Numbered from the stretch's first letter, positions 1-7,854 are shown. The stretch is 64,000 nt of DNA from Gammaproteobacteria bacterium (GCA_018813765.1 JAHJBC010000010.1:1-64000), one strand, 5' to 3'. The notes: generated by a model not told the origin, from the letters alone. A program made the numbers and translations.

Positions 1-131
1 ACAGCCCAACATGACCGTTTGTAGTTTAGCAGTCCTTCACCTTCTCGCACGATGCACGCAGCGCGACAGAAAACGAAACGGAGAATGGCAATGAACTAGA
101 AAATCAAAACCGGTTGTGAATTTGGGGAAGC

Positions 132-209
132 CCTTGTAGTGCAGCTAAGGGGCGCGCCGAAGGCGCGTCCCAGCGACCGAAGGGAGCGAACTTGAGCGTA
201 GGGTTAGGC
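132..209 (-). other. attC: Degenerate attC site of an integron gene cassette
   Basis: Read on the minus strand, this starts with an inverse core site GCCTAAC (203-209, RYYYAAC) and an L''-like CTCAAG (191-196). A GC hairpin with arms 150-158 and 162-170 and loop GAA follows, then an L'-like CTTAGC (144-149). L'' and L' pair with one unpaired base, as is usual in attC. The final core site GTTRRRY expected about 5 bases further on (near 132-138) is absent. The next GTTRRRY on this strand is GTTGGGC at 4-10, which would make a site of about 206 bp, longer than usual. I read this as an attC that has lost its R' end. It follows the cassette gene at 228-560. Confidence 0.6.
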
Positions 210-227
210 AACGGGTGCGATGTGGGT

Positions 228-560
228 TTACTCATTTGCCACACCCACTAACTGATTTTTTGCATCGAACTTCAGCCCAACCCAGCCAACATGTGTCACT
301 CCATCTTTCTCAAAAGGTTCCGAGTCGTCTGCTGCGGCTTTTGCCGCAGCAACAATCTCAGCTTTGTTTCGTTTTCCTTCAAGCACCAGCGGAAGTATTG
401 CCTCATGCTGTTTTAGGGCCGTGGATGCGGCCCTGAATGAGTCGTCTTGATATGCAGCAGTAACTCCTGCATCTATTGCGCGATAGACCCACCAAAGATT
501 CGAACCAATCAGGGCAACTACCAAACCTATGATCGCGTACGTTGATCGTTTCATGGCCAT
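228..560 (-). CDS. Small membrane-anchored hypothetical protein in an integron gene cassette
   Basis: This encodes 110 residues with one N-terminal hydrophobic segment (about residues 9-28) and a soluble remainder of about 80 residues rich in Ala, Lys and Glu. It looks like an anchored or exported small protein. I do not recognise a family. The start lies 3 bp inside the presumed attI/cassette junction core (563-569), typical of cassette genes that lack their own promoter. No good ribosome-binding site precedes the first ATG, and a second ATG two codons later is possible. An attC-like site follows the stop. It is read leftward, away from the integrase, as cassettes are. Function is unknown. 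Confidence 0.6.
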   Translation of the reverse strand: MAMKRSTYAIIGLVVALIGSNLWWVYRAIDAGVTAAYQDDSFRAASTALKQHEAILPLVLEGKRNKAEIVAAAKAAADDSEPFEKDGVTHVGWVGLKFDAKNQLVGVANE

Positions 561-562
561 AT

Positions 563-660
563 GCCTAACGTAAAGTAGACACCGCCAACGGTGTATATCC
601 TGAAAAATCGAGGTGTATAATCCGGCGCATTCTGGTTGTTAACTCTTTGTTTGTCTTGAA
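563..660 (-). other. attI: Presumed integron attI recombination region
   Basis: The minus-strand core GTTAGGC (563-569, matching GTTRRRY) marks the junction between attI and the first cassette. Between it and the integrase lies about 115 bp of non-coding DNA holding a perfect inverted repeat ACACCG-CCAA-CGGTGT (579-594) and the divergent promoter elements. Position and orientation match the integron layout of intI, attI, then cassettes. The exact attI limits cannot be set by eye. Confidence 0.6.
614..642 (-). promoter_or_regulatory. Candidate cassette promoter (Pc)
   Basis: On the minus strand TTAACA (637-642) is followed after 17 bp by TATACA (614-619), a fair sigma-70 promoter aimed at the cassette gene. 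The same bases read rightward contain TATAAT (616-621), a possible -10 for the integrase gene with a poor -35. The two promoters would overlap head to head. No LexA-like box was seen here. Confidence 0.45.
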
Positions 661-683
661 TCTATCAAGTCGGAGGCAATGAG

Positions 684-1670
684 ATGGCTATCGAAAATGC
701 ACCGCCTGCATCAACTCCCCCAAAACTGCTCGACCAAGTCCGCGACAAGATCAGGGTTAAGCATTACAGCATCCGCACAGAAACGCAATATCTGCAGTGG
801 ATAAAACGCTTCATTCTCTTTCATGGCAAGCGCCACCCGAAGGATATGGGGGCTGCCGAGGTTGAGGCTTTTTTGTCGCATCTGGCCGTGGAAGGGAATG
901 TGTCGGCCTCGACCCAGAATCAGGCACTTTCTGCGCTGTTGTTTTTGTATCGTGAGATTTTGGCGATTGAGCTGCCCTGGCTGGATGAAGTGGTGCGGGC
1001 GAAGAAGCCGCAACGCTTGCCGACGGTGTTGAATCGCGAAGAGGTGTCATTGGTGCTGGAGCGCATGGAAGGCACTTATGGTTTGATGGCACGTCTGCTG
1101 TATGGAACCGGGATGCGTCTGATGGAGTGTTGTCGTCTGCGGGTGAAGGATATTGATTTCCGGCAGCGCGAGATATTGATACGTGATGGCAAGGGCGCGA
1201 AGGATCGCGTGACGATGTTGCCTGAAACCCTTATCAAGCCTTTGCAGGAATTCCTGGTAAAGCGCCGCCGCTTGTTCGAGGATGATTTGAGCAAAGGAAT
1301 GACCGAGGTGTATTTGCCGGATGCATTGTCCCGCAAATATCCCAACGCGGCACAGGAGTGGATTTGGCAGTATGTGTTTTCTTCCGGCAGCTATTCTGTC
1401 GATCCGCGCAGCGGGCGCGAGCGACGCCACCATATCGACGAGAAGTTACTGCAGCGCGCGATGAAAAAGGCGGTGACGGCGTCCGGCATCACCAAGTTCG
1501 CAACCCCGCACACCTTGCGCCATTCCTTCGCCACGCATCTGCTGGAGGGAGGTTACGACATCCGCACCGTGCAGGAGCTGTTGGGCCATTCGGATGTTTC
1601 CACAACCATGATCTACACGCATGTGTTGAACAAGGGCGGTCGGGGTGTGGTTTCCCCTTTGGACAGGTGA
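684..1670 (+). CDS. intI: Integron integrase (IntI-type tyrosine recombinase)
   Basis: This 328-residue recombinase would insert and excise gene cassettes at attI and attC. An N-terminal SAM-like DNA-binding domain spans about residues 15-105. The catalytic domain has Arg145 (TGMRLME), Lys170, His276/Arg279 (PHTLRH), His302 (GHSDVSTT) and nucleophile Tyr311 (IYTHV). The extra patch that separates IntI from XerC/D is present at about residues 213-262 ([27 protein letters not shown]). Length and residue spacing are almost those of IntI1. GGAGG at 672-676 supports this start. It is divergent from the cassette to its left. It appears intact, so the platform may be active. Confidence 0.93.
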   Translation: MAIENAPPASTPPKLLDQVRDKIRVKHYSIRTETQYLQWIKRFILFHGKRHPKDMGAAEVEAFLSHLAVEGNVSASTQNQALSALLFLYREILAIELPWLDEVVRAKKPQRLPTVLNREEVSLVLERMEGTYGLMARLLYGTGMRLMECCRLRVKDIDFRQREILIRDGKGAKDRVTMLPETLIKPLQEFLVKRRRLFEDDLSKGMTEVYLPDALSRKYPNAAQEWIWQYVFSSGSYSVDPRSGRERRHHIDEKLLQRAMKKAVTASGITKFATPHTLRHSFATHLLEGGYDIRTVQELLGHSDVSTTMIYTHVLNKGGRGVVSPLDR

Positions 1671-1686
1671 GACGGTGAGTGCGGGA

Positions 1687-1911
1687 TCAGGGCGTTGTTT
1701 GCCAGGTAATATCAATTTTCCTGTGGCTCGAAACACAGTCTCGCAGATAAAGATTGATCAGGCTCTGATAAGGGACACCTTTTTCGTCCGCCATTTGTTT
1801 GAAATATCCGATCACATCTTCGCTTAACCGCATCGTGACAGATTTTTTAAGTTTGGTGGCATAAGGATTTTTGCGGGATTTCATTTTTGACAAATCGTAT
1901 TCGGTTTTCAT
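1687..1911 (-). CDS. brnA: BrnA-like antitoxin
   Basis: This 74-residue protein ends in a ribbon-helix-helix-like segment (KKSVTMRLSEDVIGYFK, about residues 22-39, then a second helix to about 60) like BrnA antitoxins. It would neutralise the partner toxin and, with it, bind the operon promoter. It is the second gene of the pair: its start overlaps the toxin stop by 4 bp (ATGA), so translation is probably coupled. Toxin-first order is the known brnTA arrangement. It ends 17 bp from the integrase stop and is convergent with it. Confidence 0.8.
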   Translation of the reverse strand: MKTEYDLSKMKSRKNPYATKLKKSVTMRLSEDVIGYFKQMADEKGVPYQSLINLYLRDCVSSHRKIDITWQTTP

Positions 1912-2195
1912 AGTCTGGCTCCTTGATAATAGTTGCTTTCGTTCTTCGTGGCTTTCCTGGCCGAGATGATCCGGATAATGCTGCCTCTGCCACGTTCGCA
2001 GTGACAGACAATGAGGAGGCGAGCCTCGTCGCTGAAACCAAGCATCAGAAATCGGTCCTCCGACTTGGAATTGCCTTCATCAAAGAATTGCACAGCGAAC
2101 TCGTCGTAGAAGACAGATTGAGCTTCCTCAAAAGAAACGCCGTGCTTTTTCCTGTTTGAATTCGCCTTGGTAGTATCCCACTCGAATTTAATCAT
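1908..2195 (-). CDS. brnT: BrnT-like ribonuclease toxin
   Basis: This 95-residue protein has the hallmarks of BrnT (DUF497, RelE-fold ribonuclease): FEWDTTKANSNRKKHGVSFEEA near the N-terminus with its K-HGV-F-EA signature, a central strand pair (RFLMLGF, LLIVCHC) and the C-terminal RIISARKAT motif. It should arrest translation by cutting RNA when the antitoxin is lost. It is the first gene of a two-gene operon with brnA. The promoter (2202-2229) carries a short palindrome over the -10. Stable accessory elements of this kind are common in integron regions, though this pair shows no attC of its own. Confidence 0.87.
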   Translation of the reverse strand: MIKFEWDTTKANSNRKKHGVSFEEAQSVFYDEFAVQFFDEGNSKSEDRFLMLGFSDEARLLIVCHCERGRGSIIRIISARKATKNESNYYQGARL

Positions 2196-2197
2196 GA

Positions 2198-2229
2198 ATA
2201 CATTGTATGTACGCTTGGTAAATTGTCAA
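2198..2229 (-). promoter_or_regulatory. brnTA promoter with overlapping palindrome
   Basis: On the minus strand a perfect -35 TTGACA (2224-2229) is followed after 16 bp by TACAAT (2202-2207). The -10 lies inside the palindrome ATACA-T-TGTAT (2198-2208), a plausible operator for autorepression by BrnA or the BrnTA complex. The toxin start codon is only 7 bp further on, so the leader is very short. Confidence 0.7.
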
Positions 2230-2250
2230 GAAACCCGGTGATGAGCTATC

Positions 2251-2304
2251 GCCATTATCTACACCCACGCGCTGAACAAGGGCGGGCGTGGTGTGATGCA
2301 CCCG
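2251..2304 (+). pseudogene. Remnant of an integron integrase 3' end
   Basis: Translated in frame, this reads [15 protein letters not shown] and then diverges. It matches the C-terminus of the intact integrase ([14 protein letters not shown], ending near base 1653), including the catalytic Tyr. No upstream integrase sequence precedes it: a stop lies just before. It is a diverged second copy of the integrase tail, on the far side of the brnTA pair. It suggests that brnTA arrived by recombination or insertion at the end of an integrase gene, or that an older integrase was lost. Confidence 0.75.
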
Positions 2305-2391
2305 CAATGGATAGGCCGAGGCTGTAAGGGGCTAAAATCACAACAGCACACGCACAGTCCGCAGGGCAATTCGCCCGCAGATTCCCCGAAT

Positions 2392-2425
2392 AAAGACGGC
2401 GCGCAATCTCTTGCGCGCCGTCTTT
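2392..2425. terminator. Strong bidirectional hairpin terminator
   Basis: A perfect 15-bp inverted repeat (2392-2406 and 2411-2425) with loop TCTC runs from AAA to TTT, so it can terminate transcription in either direction. It lies between the integron/toxin island and the flagellar block. The rest of 2196-2606 holds the integrase remnant, this hairpin and the repeat at 2521-2560. Confidence 0.8.
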
Positions 2426-2520
2426 GTTCGTTCGCGGGTTTTCACTTTCTCGTACTGCTGTCCGGAATAAATTTTGATGAGGGAATGCTTTGAAATCATC
2501 GCGCTGCTCACCAAGGCTTC

Positions 2521-2560
2521 CCTCATCCCAACCCTTCTCCCGGGGGGAGAAGGGCTTTTC
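2521..2560. repeat. Short intergenic palindromic repeat after flgL
   Basis: CCTCATCCCAACCC leads into a hairpin with arms CCCTTCTCCC (2532-2541) and GGGAGAAGGG (2545-2554), followed by CTTTTC. The unit resembles the copies at 7783-7826 and 20781-20817, so it is one member of a dispersed repeat family. It may act as a terminator downstream of flgL. Confidence 0.6.
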
Positions 2561-2606
2561 AGATTATTCCGGACGGTAGCAGGCCTTAGCGAGAATGACG
2601 ACTTGT

Positions 2607-3818
2607 CTAGATGTAGTTGAACAGCGACATCTGCGACACCTTGGCGAACGATTGTTGCGAGGCCTGTAGCATCAGGTTTTGCATGGTCAGTTCGCTGATC
2701 GCCTTGTTGTAGTCGGTGTCTTGCAACTTGGACAGGGTCTGCTTGAACTGCAGCCCAAGTTCGTCGCCGGTGATCTGCAGCGCGTCCAGTTCGTTCAGTC
2801 GCGAGCCCATGGTGGCGCGTACGCCGAGCACGCTGTTAAGCCCCTGGTCGAGCGAGGCCAAGGCTTCGTTCAGGCCCTGGCGGTAGGCGGCGGAATTCAT
2901 CGCGTTGGTGGAGGGGATGGAGCCGTTCAATGTGGCGATGAGATTGTCGAGTGTCGTGAACAGGCTCTGGTTTGCGCTCGGGGTGATGTCGAATATGTCG
3001 CCGTTGGCGGGGGTGCCCTTGATCTCGAACTGGATGCCGTTGACGGTGATGGCCTGTCCGTCCGCATAGGTGCCGGATGTCACGTTTGTGCCCGGCAGTC
3101 CGGCGGTGACGTCGTTGATGTCGTAGGTGGTTGCGCTGGTGAACACCACCCGATAGCTCTCGCCGTTGTACAGGGAGGAATCGACCAGCGAGCCTTGCGT
3201 GATGATCGCATTGCCGGTGTTGGCCGCGTCGCGCTCCGCGTGGAACACGCCGTTGCCGTTGCGGATGCGCATGAAGATGTCCGAGCCCGCGTCGGTGCTG
3301 GAGATCTGGCGCGCGGCCGAGGCCTGCACTTTGCGCTGCATGTCGTCGCCCTGATAGGTCACGCCGGCAACCGTGTCGACGAAGGGCTTGACCTTGCCCT
3401 GCGCACCGGAAAACAGATAGCTTCCTTTGCCGTCGGTGCTGTTGGCCAGGCCGAGCAGTTCATTGAGGCGACCTTGCAGGTCCTGCGCCATCGATTTGCG
3501 GCTCGAATCGGTCAGCAGGCCGTTGCCGGCGTCCAGCGCCACGAGCCTCGCGTCCTGCAACAGCGAGGTGACGTTCTGCAAAATTCCTTCAGACAGCGAC
3601 AGGGTGTTGATCGCAGAAGTGCGGTTGTCCGCATATTGCGTGTTCATCGCTTCGCTTTGCCCGATTTCCACCGCGCGCGCCGCGGCAGAAGGATCGTCGG
3701 CGGGATTGAGGATGCGGCGTCCGGTCGAGATCTGTTGCTGCGTCTGCGCAATCTGCGCCTGCAGAGTGTTCATCGTGCTGATGTTGTCGCTATAGATCGT
3801 ACTGGTGCTGATACGCAT
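2607..3818 (-). CDS. flgL: Flagellar hook-filament junction protein FlgL (HAP3)
   Basis: FlgL joins the hook to the filament after export through the flagellar type III apparatus. The 403 residues have flagellin-like ends: MRISTSTIYSDNISTMNTLQ with LNPADDPSAAARA in the first 50 residues, and MLQASQQSFAKVSQMSLFNYI at the end, both coiled-coil forming. The middle (about residues 190-290) is a Thr/Gly-rich exposed domain. It is longer than enteric FlgL (about 317) because of that middle part. It follows flgK by 6 bp and shares its FliA promoter (5789-5815). Confidence 0.95.
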   Translation of the reverse strand: MRISTSTIYSDNISTMNTLQAQIAQTQQQISTGRRILNPADDPSAAARAVEIGQSEAMNTQYADNRTSAINTLSLSEGILQNVTSLLQDARLVALDAGNGLLTDSSRKSMAQDLQGRLNELLGLANSTDGKGSYLFSGAQGKVKPFVDTVAGVTYQGDDMQRKVQASAARQISSTDAGSDIFMRIRNGNGVFHAERDAANTGNAIITQGSLVDSSLYNGESYRVVFTSATTYDINDVTAGLPGTNVTSGTYADGQAITVNGIQFEIKGTPANGDIFDITPSANQSLFTTLDNLIATLNGSIPSTNAMNSAAYRQGLNEALASLDQGLNSVLGVRATMGSRLNELDALQITGDELGLQFKQTLSKLQDTDYNKAISELTMQNLMLQASQQSFAKVSQMSLFNYI

Positions 3819-3824
3819 GATGGC

Positions 3825-5750
3825 TTAGCCTCCCAGTTGTAACAGTGATTCGAACATGCTCTGCGCGATCTGCATCGCCTTGGCGGCCGCCTGGTAGGCC
3901 TGCTGGTATTTCATCAGGTTGGCGGCCTCTTCGTCGAGGTTGACGCCGGATGCCGATTGCTGCGCTGCGGTGATCTGTTTGAGCATGCTGTCCTGGGCCT
4001 TGCTGGTCACGCTCAGTTCGCGCGTCTGCGTGCCGATCTGGCTGACCAGTTGCCCGTAAGCCCCTTGCACGCTGGTGGTGCCGTTGAGCATGGTGTTGGC
4101 CGTCTGCAGCGCGGCCATCAGCAGGGCGTTGCTGCCGTCGGTGGAGGCGTTGGTGTTCGCACCGACGGTGAAGCTGTCGTTTGCTACGGGCGTGCCGTCG
4201 ATCTTGACCGTCCAGCCGTTGATGACGATGTCGGCGCCCGCTGTGTAGGCCTGCGGTCCGACCGGTGCGCCCGTGCCGCTGACGGTGTAGGTGGTCGCAT
4301 TGGTGAAGGTGATGGTGATCGGCTGTTGCAGATTGGCATCCAGCGGCAGGCCGTTGACGGTCGGCGCGCTGATGGTCGCATTACCCATGTTGGCCAGCGA
4401 GGCGCCAGAACGCACGGGCGAGGCGGCCGCGATCTTGTTGGGATCGGTGATCGCGAGCGCGATGTTGGTGGCGGCATCCACAGTGGGGCGCACCAGGAAT
4501 GAGTCTCCCGCCACGTCGGCGATCGAACCTGCCGTCAGTTGCAGCGTCAGCCCGATGCCGGGAACGGTCTGTCCTGCGGCCAGTTGCGCGGCGGTATAGG
4601 ACTGGATCGTGTTACCGCTGGTGAGGTTGACGACGTTGTAGCTGGTGCCGTCAAACTTGATGCTGAAATCTTCGGCGGTGAGTTCCGAGGTGCTGGAGAT
4701 GGTCGCGGTCAGCACGCTGTTGCCGATATTGTTGGTGGACGCGGTCACGCGCGGCGCGGCCATGGTGAACATGTCGCCGCCCAACGCGCCTTTCAGATCC
4801 AAGCCCTGCTGGTTCTGCTGGTTGAAAATGTCGGCCAGGCTGATGGCGATGCGCCCCAGCGTGTTCACCGCCGGATCGAGCACCTCCGAACGGAAGTTCA
4901 GGTAACCGCCCAGTTGGCCGCCCTGCAGCGAACCTTCGGGTATGGCGGAGACCTTGTTGTTGTTGAAATACACGACTTCCAGCGCGCTGGGGTCGGTGGC
5001 GCTGGCCCGGGTTTGCAGCGTTGCGGTCTGGTTGCCGATCACCAGCGTCTGGCCGCTGCCGATGAACACATCAAGCGTGCCGTCGGGATGGCTGATCGTC
5101 GATACCCGAATCTCCTTGCTCAATTCGTTGATCAACTGGTCGCGCTGGTCGAGCAGGTCGTTGGGCGGCTGCCCCGGCGTCTGCGCCTGCATCTTCACGA
5201 TGGTGTCGTTGAGGGCAGCGATCTGTTTGGCATAGCTGTTGATCTGGCTCACGCTCTCGCTGATCTGACCGTTGAGATCGTCGCGGATCTCGTTCATGCG
5301 TCCGTCCAGCGTCTGCAGGCGGTTGACCAGCGACTGTGCACTGCCCAGCAGGGTCTGGCGCGCGGCCACGGACTCAGGCGAGTTGGCCACCTCGTTCACC
5401 GCGCCGAAGAAATCCTGCAATGTGGGAGTCAGTCCGCCGCTGGAGTCGCCCAGCAGGTTGCTCAATTGCTGGGCCAGGTCGGATTGGGTAGCGAGATTGG
5501 AGGAACGGGTCTGCGCTTCCAGCACCTGACCACTCAGGAATTGGTCGTAGCGGCGGATAACGTTGGTCACGTTGGCGCCCTGGCCGAAGAATCCGTTGCC
5601 GGTGTTCTGCGGCAGCATCGCCGTCTGCACGATCTCCTGTCTTGTGAAGCCGGGTGTGTTGGCGTTGGCGATGTTGTGCGAGGTCACGGTCATGCCGGCC
5701 TGCGCCGCTCGCAGCGCACTCACCCCGATGTTATAGATGCCGCTACCCAT
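3825..5750 (-). CDS. flgK: Flagellar hook-associated protein FlgK (HAP1)
   Basis: FlgK is the first junction protein between hook and filament. The 641-residue product has the Flg_bb_rod-type N-terminus (GIYNIGVSALRAAQAGMTVTS, then HNIANANTPGFTRQEIV) and the C-terminal coiled-coil signature (GVNLDEEAANLMKYQQAYQA). A variable, Thr-rich domain lies at about residues 320-540. It is exported without a cleaved signal, with FlgN as the expected chaperone. It heads a two-gene unit with flgL. The sigma-28 promoter 39 bp upstream fits late-class expression. Confidence 0.96.
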   Translation of the reverse strand: MGSGIYNIGVSALRAAQAGMTVTSHNIANANTPGFTRQEIVQTAMLPQNTGNGFFGQGANVTNVIRRYDQFLSGQVLEAQTRSSNLATQSDLAQQLSNLLGDSSGGLTPTLQDFFGAVNEVANSPESVAARQTLLGSAQSLVNRLQTLDGRMNEIRDDLNGQISESVSQINSYAKQIAALNDTIVKMQAQTPGQPPNDLLDQRDQLINELSKEIRVSTISHPDGTLDVFIGSGQTLVIGNQTATLQTRASATDPSALEVVYFNNNKVSAIPEGSLQGGQLGGYLNFRSEVLDPAVNTLGRIAISLADIFNQQNQQGLDLKGALGGDMFTMAAPRVTASTNNIGNSVLTATISSTSELTAEDFSIKFDGTSYNVVNLTSGNTIQSYTAAQLAAGQTVPGIGLTLQLTAGSIADVAGDSFLVRPTVDAATNIALAITDPNKIAAASPVRSGASLANMGNATISAPTVNGLPLDANLQQPITITFTNATTYTVSGTGAPVGPQAYTAGADIVINGWTVKIDGTPVANDSFTVGANTNASTDGSNALLMAALQTANTMLNGTTSVQGAYGQLVSQIGTQTRELSVTSKAQDSMLKQITAAQQSASGVNLDEEAANLMKYQQAYQAAAKAMQIAQSMFESLLQLGG

Positions 5751-5788
5751 GTCGATTCCTTTAGCCTTTAGTCATCCCTACGGTCTGG

Positions 5789-5815
5789 TTATCGGCATAC
5801 TTGCAAGAAACTTTA
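5789..5815 (-). promoter_or_regulatory. Sigma-28 (FliA) promoter for flgKL
   Basis: On the minus strand TAAAGTTT (5808-5815), an 11-bp spacer and GCCGATAA (5789-5796) match the FliA consensus at every position. The -35 box starts with the TAA stop codon of flgJ (5813-5815). It separates flgKL, as a late unit, from the rest of the flg run. Confidence 0.93.
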
Positions 5816-6676
5816 GGCGCGCGTCCTCACGCTGCCGATGACGCTAACCAGCTTGTCCGCATAACGCGGGTCGGTGGCATAGCCGGCCTTTTGCAGGGCC
5901 TGCGCAAACGCCCTGCTCTCGGTCTGATCCAGAGCAGCAGCATAGCGCGGATTGTCGCTCAACAGCGCGGCATAGTCGCGGAATCCTTCGGTATAGGAAC
6001 CATAGGCGCGGAAACGCTCCACCTGTTTACTCGCAATGCCATTGTGGTATTCGGTGGTGGTCACTTCCGCTACGCCACCTTTCCAGTCCTTGCCGGCCTT
6101 GATGCCGAAAAGGTTATGGCTGTTGCTGCCGTCCGCGTTCATGATCTCGCGCTTGCCCCAGCCGCTCTCCAGCGCGGCCTGGCCCATGATCAGGTGGGCG
6201 GGGATGCCGGTGGTGCGCGAGGCAGCCTCGGCGTGGGGGCGCATCTTGTCGACGAATGCCTGCTGGAAATCAGCTCGATAAGCCGAGGGCAATCCCTTGG
6301 TACTGAGTGCTGAGTGCTGAGTACCCGGAACTCCGAACTCTGCACTCGTTGTTCTGGACTCAGCACTCGGTACTTGCTGTTGGCTGAGTTGTCGCACCAT
6401 GACTTCGGCCAGGCCCACGCCGCGATTGGCCATGGTCTGGGCCAGTTGCTGGTCGAGCATGCCGGTGAACATCTTGGTCTGTTCGCTATCGAACACGCCG
6501 TCCTGCGGCGTGGCGTCGCGCATGCTTTTCAGCATCATGTTGAGGAATACCGTCTCGAACTGCTGCGCCGCGATCCTCAGAGACTGGTCGGGCGATTGCC
6601 GGGCTTGCAGTTTGAGCTTGTCGAGGCTTTGCGCATCGACCGCCAGACTGGCTGTATCCATGCCGGAAAGCGCCAT
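5813..6676 (-). CDS. flgJ: Rod-capping peptidoglycan hydrolase FlgJ
   Basis: FlgJ caps the growing rod and opens the peptidoglycan for it. Residues 1-100 form the rod-binding domain (AAQQFETVFLNMMLKSMRDA). Residues about 130-287 form a glucosaminidase/muramidase domain with MGQAALESGWGKRE, which carries the catalytic Glu, and HNLFGIKAGKDWKGG. The linker at about residues 101-127 is encoded by an inverted repeat of 7-bp units (6300-6373) that has inserted in frame (TQHSALST). The start overlaps the flgI stop by one base, so translation is coupled. The stop lies in the FliA promoter of flgK. Confidence 0.94.
   Translation of the reverse strand: MALSGMDTASLAVDAQSLDKLKLQARQSPDQSLRIAAQQFETVFLNMMLKSMRDATPQDGVFDSEQTKMFTGMLDQQLAQTMANRGVGLAEVMVRQLSQQQVPSAESRTTSAEFGVPGTQHSALSTKGLPSAYRADFQQAFVDKMRPHAEAASRTTGIPAHLIMGQAALESGWGKREIMNADGSNSHNLFGIKAGKDWKGGVAEVTTTEYHNGIASKQVERFRAYGSYTEGFRDYAALLSDNPRYAAALDQTESRAFAQALQKAGYATDPRYADKLVSVIGSVRTRA
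6300..6373. repeat. Heptamer-built inverted repeat inside flgJ
   Basis: The left arm (6300-6315) and right arm (6358-6373) are 16 bp with one mismatch and contain GCACTCA units, the same heptamer as the tandem array at 27214-27288. The repeat is read through in frame as the linker between the two FlgJ domains. Confidence 0.8.
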
Positions 6677-7776
6677 CAGATCACCTCAAGTTCCGCGCGC
6701 AACGCGCCCGCCGATTTCATCGCCTGCAGGATGGCTAGCATGTCCTGCGGCGTCGCGCCGATGGAGTTGAGCGCCTTGATCACGTCGCCCAGCGCCACGC
6801 CGCGTTTCAGGTGCAGCAGGTTGCCCTGATCCGCCTTGATCTCGATGCTGGCGTTGGTGACTGGCGTTGTCTCGCCTTGCGCGAACGGTGCGGGCTGGCT
6901 CACTGTGTTATCTGCGCTGACCACCACAGTCAGGTTGCCGTGCGCCACGGCACAGTCGTCCAGCGTGACATTCTGGTTCATCACCACCGAGCCGGTACGC
7001 GCATTGATGATGACCTTGGCGCTGGCGGTGGCTGCGTCCAGCGACAGGTTCTCGATGCGCGAGATGAAGGCGACGCGCGCACTGCCCTCCGGCGCACTCA
7101 CCTGCACGGTACGGCTATCCAGCGCCTGCGCGATATCGATGTCGGGTGAAAAGTCGCGATTGATGGTCTCGGCCAGGCGTGTCGCCGTGGTGAAATCGGC
7201 ATTGAGCAATTGCAAATGGATATATTCGCCCTGCCCCAGCGCGGTGGGTACGGAACGCTCGACGGTCGCACCGCCGGGGATGCGCCCGACGCTCAAATGG
7301 TTGACCACAGTCTTGGAACCGCCCGCTGCGGCACCCGCGCCGCTCACCAGCAGGTTGCCCTGCGCCATCGCATACACCTGACCGTCCGCGCCTTTCAGCG
7401 GCGTCATGATCAGCGTGCCGCCGCGCAGGCTCTTGGCGTTGCCGATGGAGGAAACGGTGATATCTATGGTTTGGCCCGGACGCGAGAACGGCGGCAAGGT
7501 CGCCGTGACCGTCACTGCCGCGACATTCTTGAGTTGCAGGCTGGTGCCGGGCGGCAGGGTGATGCCCATCTGCGCCAGCATGGTGATGGTGCTCTGCACC
7601 GTGAACGGGGTCTGCGTGGTCTGGTCGCCGCTGCCGTCGAGGCCGACCACCAGGCCGTAGCCCAGCAACTGGTTGTCGCGCACGCCCAGCACGCTGGCGA
7701 GATCCTTGACGCGCTCGGCCGCTGCACCCGTGGAGACCAGAACCAGCAGCGCGAAGATGATTGATTTGATGTTCAT
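6676..7776 (-). CDS. flgI: Flagellar P-ring protein FlgI
   Basis: FlgI forms the periplasmic P ring around the rod in the peptidoglycan layer. The 366 residues start with a Sec signal peptide (MNIKSIIFALLVLVSTGAAA, cut near residue 20). Family motifs follow: RVKDLASVLGVRDNQLLGYG, LVVGLDGSGDQT and, at the C-terminus, LGDVIKALNSIGATPQDMLA. Length is normal. It lies between flgH (78 bp upstream, with a repeat in the gap) and flgJ (1-base overlap). Confidence 0.97.
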   Translation of the reverse strand: MNIKSIIFALLVLVSTGAAAERVKDLASVLGVRDNQLLGYGLVVGLDGSGDQTTQTPFTVQSTITMLAQMGITLPPGTSLQLKNVAAVTVTATLPPFSRPGQTIDITVSSIGNAKSLRGGTLIMTPLKGADGQVYAMAQGNLLVSGAGAAAGGSKTVVNHLSVGRIPGGATVERSVPTALGQGEYIHLQLLNADFTTATRLAETINRDFSPDIDIAQALDSRTVQVSAPEGSARVAFISRIENLSLDAATASAKVIINARTGSVVMNQNVTLDDCAVAHGNLTVVVSADNTVSQPAPFAQGETTPVTNASIEIKADQGNLLHLKRGVALGDVIKALNSIGATPQDMLAILQAMKSAGALRAELEVI

Positions 7777-7782
7777 GTTGCT

Positions 7783-7826
7783 ACCTCTTCCCTCTCCTCA
7801 ATCCTCTCCCGCAGGCGGGCGAGGAC
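7783..7826. repeat. Short palindromic repeat between flgH and flgI
   Basis: CCCTCTCCTCAATCCTCTCCC followed by a GC hairpin (CCCGCAGGCGGG) shares CCTCAATCCTCTCCC with the copy at the flhF/flhG junction (20781-20817). It fills most of the 78-bp gap, and no other signal is evident there. Confidence 0.6.
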
Positions 7827-7854
7827 GCAAACGTATCGCTGCGCGAAATCTTCA

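Noticed and set aside
4-10. GTTGGGC as the missing attC core of the first cassette
   Set aside because: It matches GTTRRRY but would give an attC of about 206 bp, and the preceding bases do not pair with L''; it could belong to another site at the window edge.
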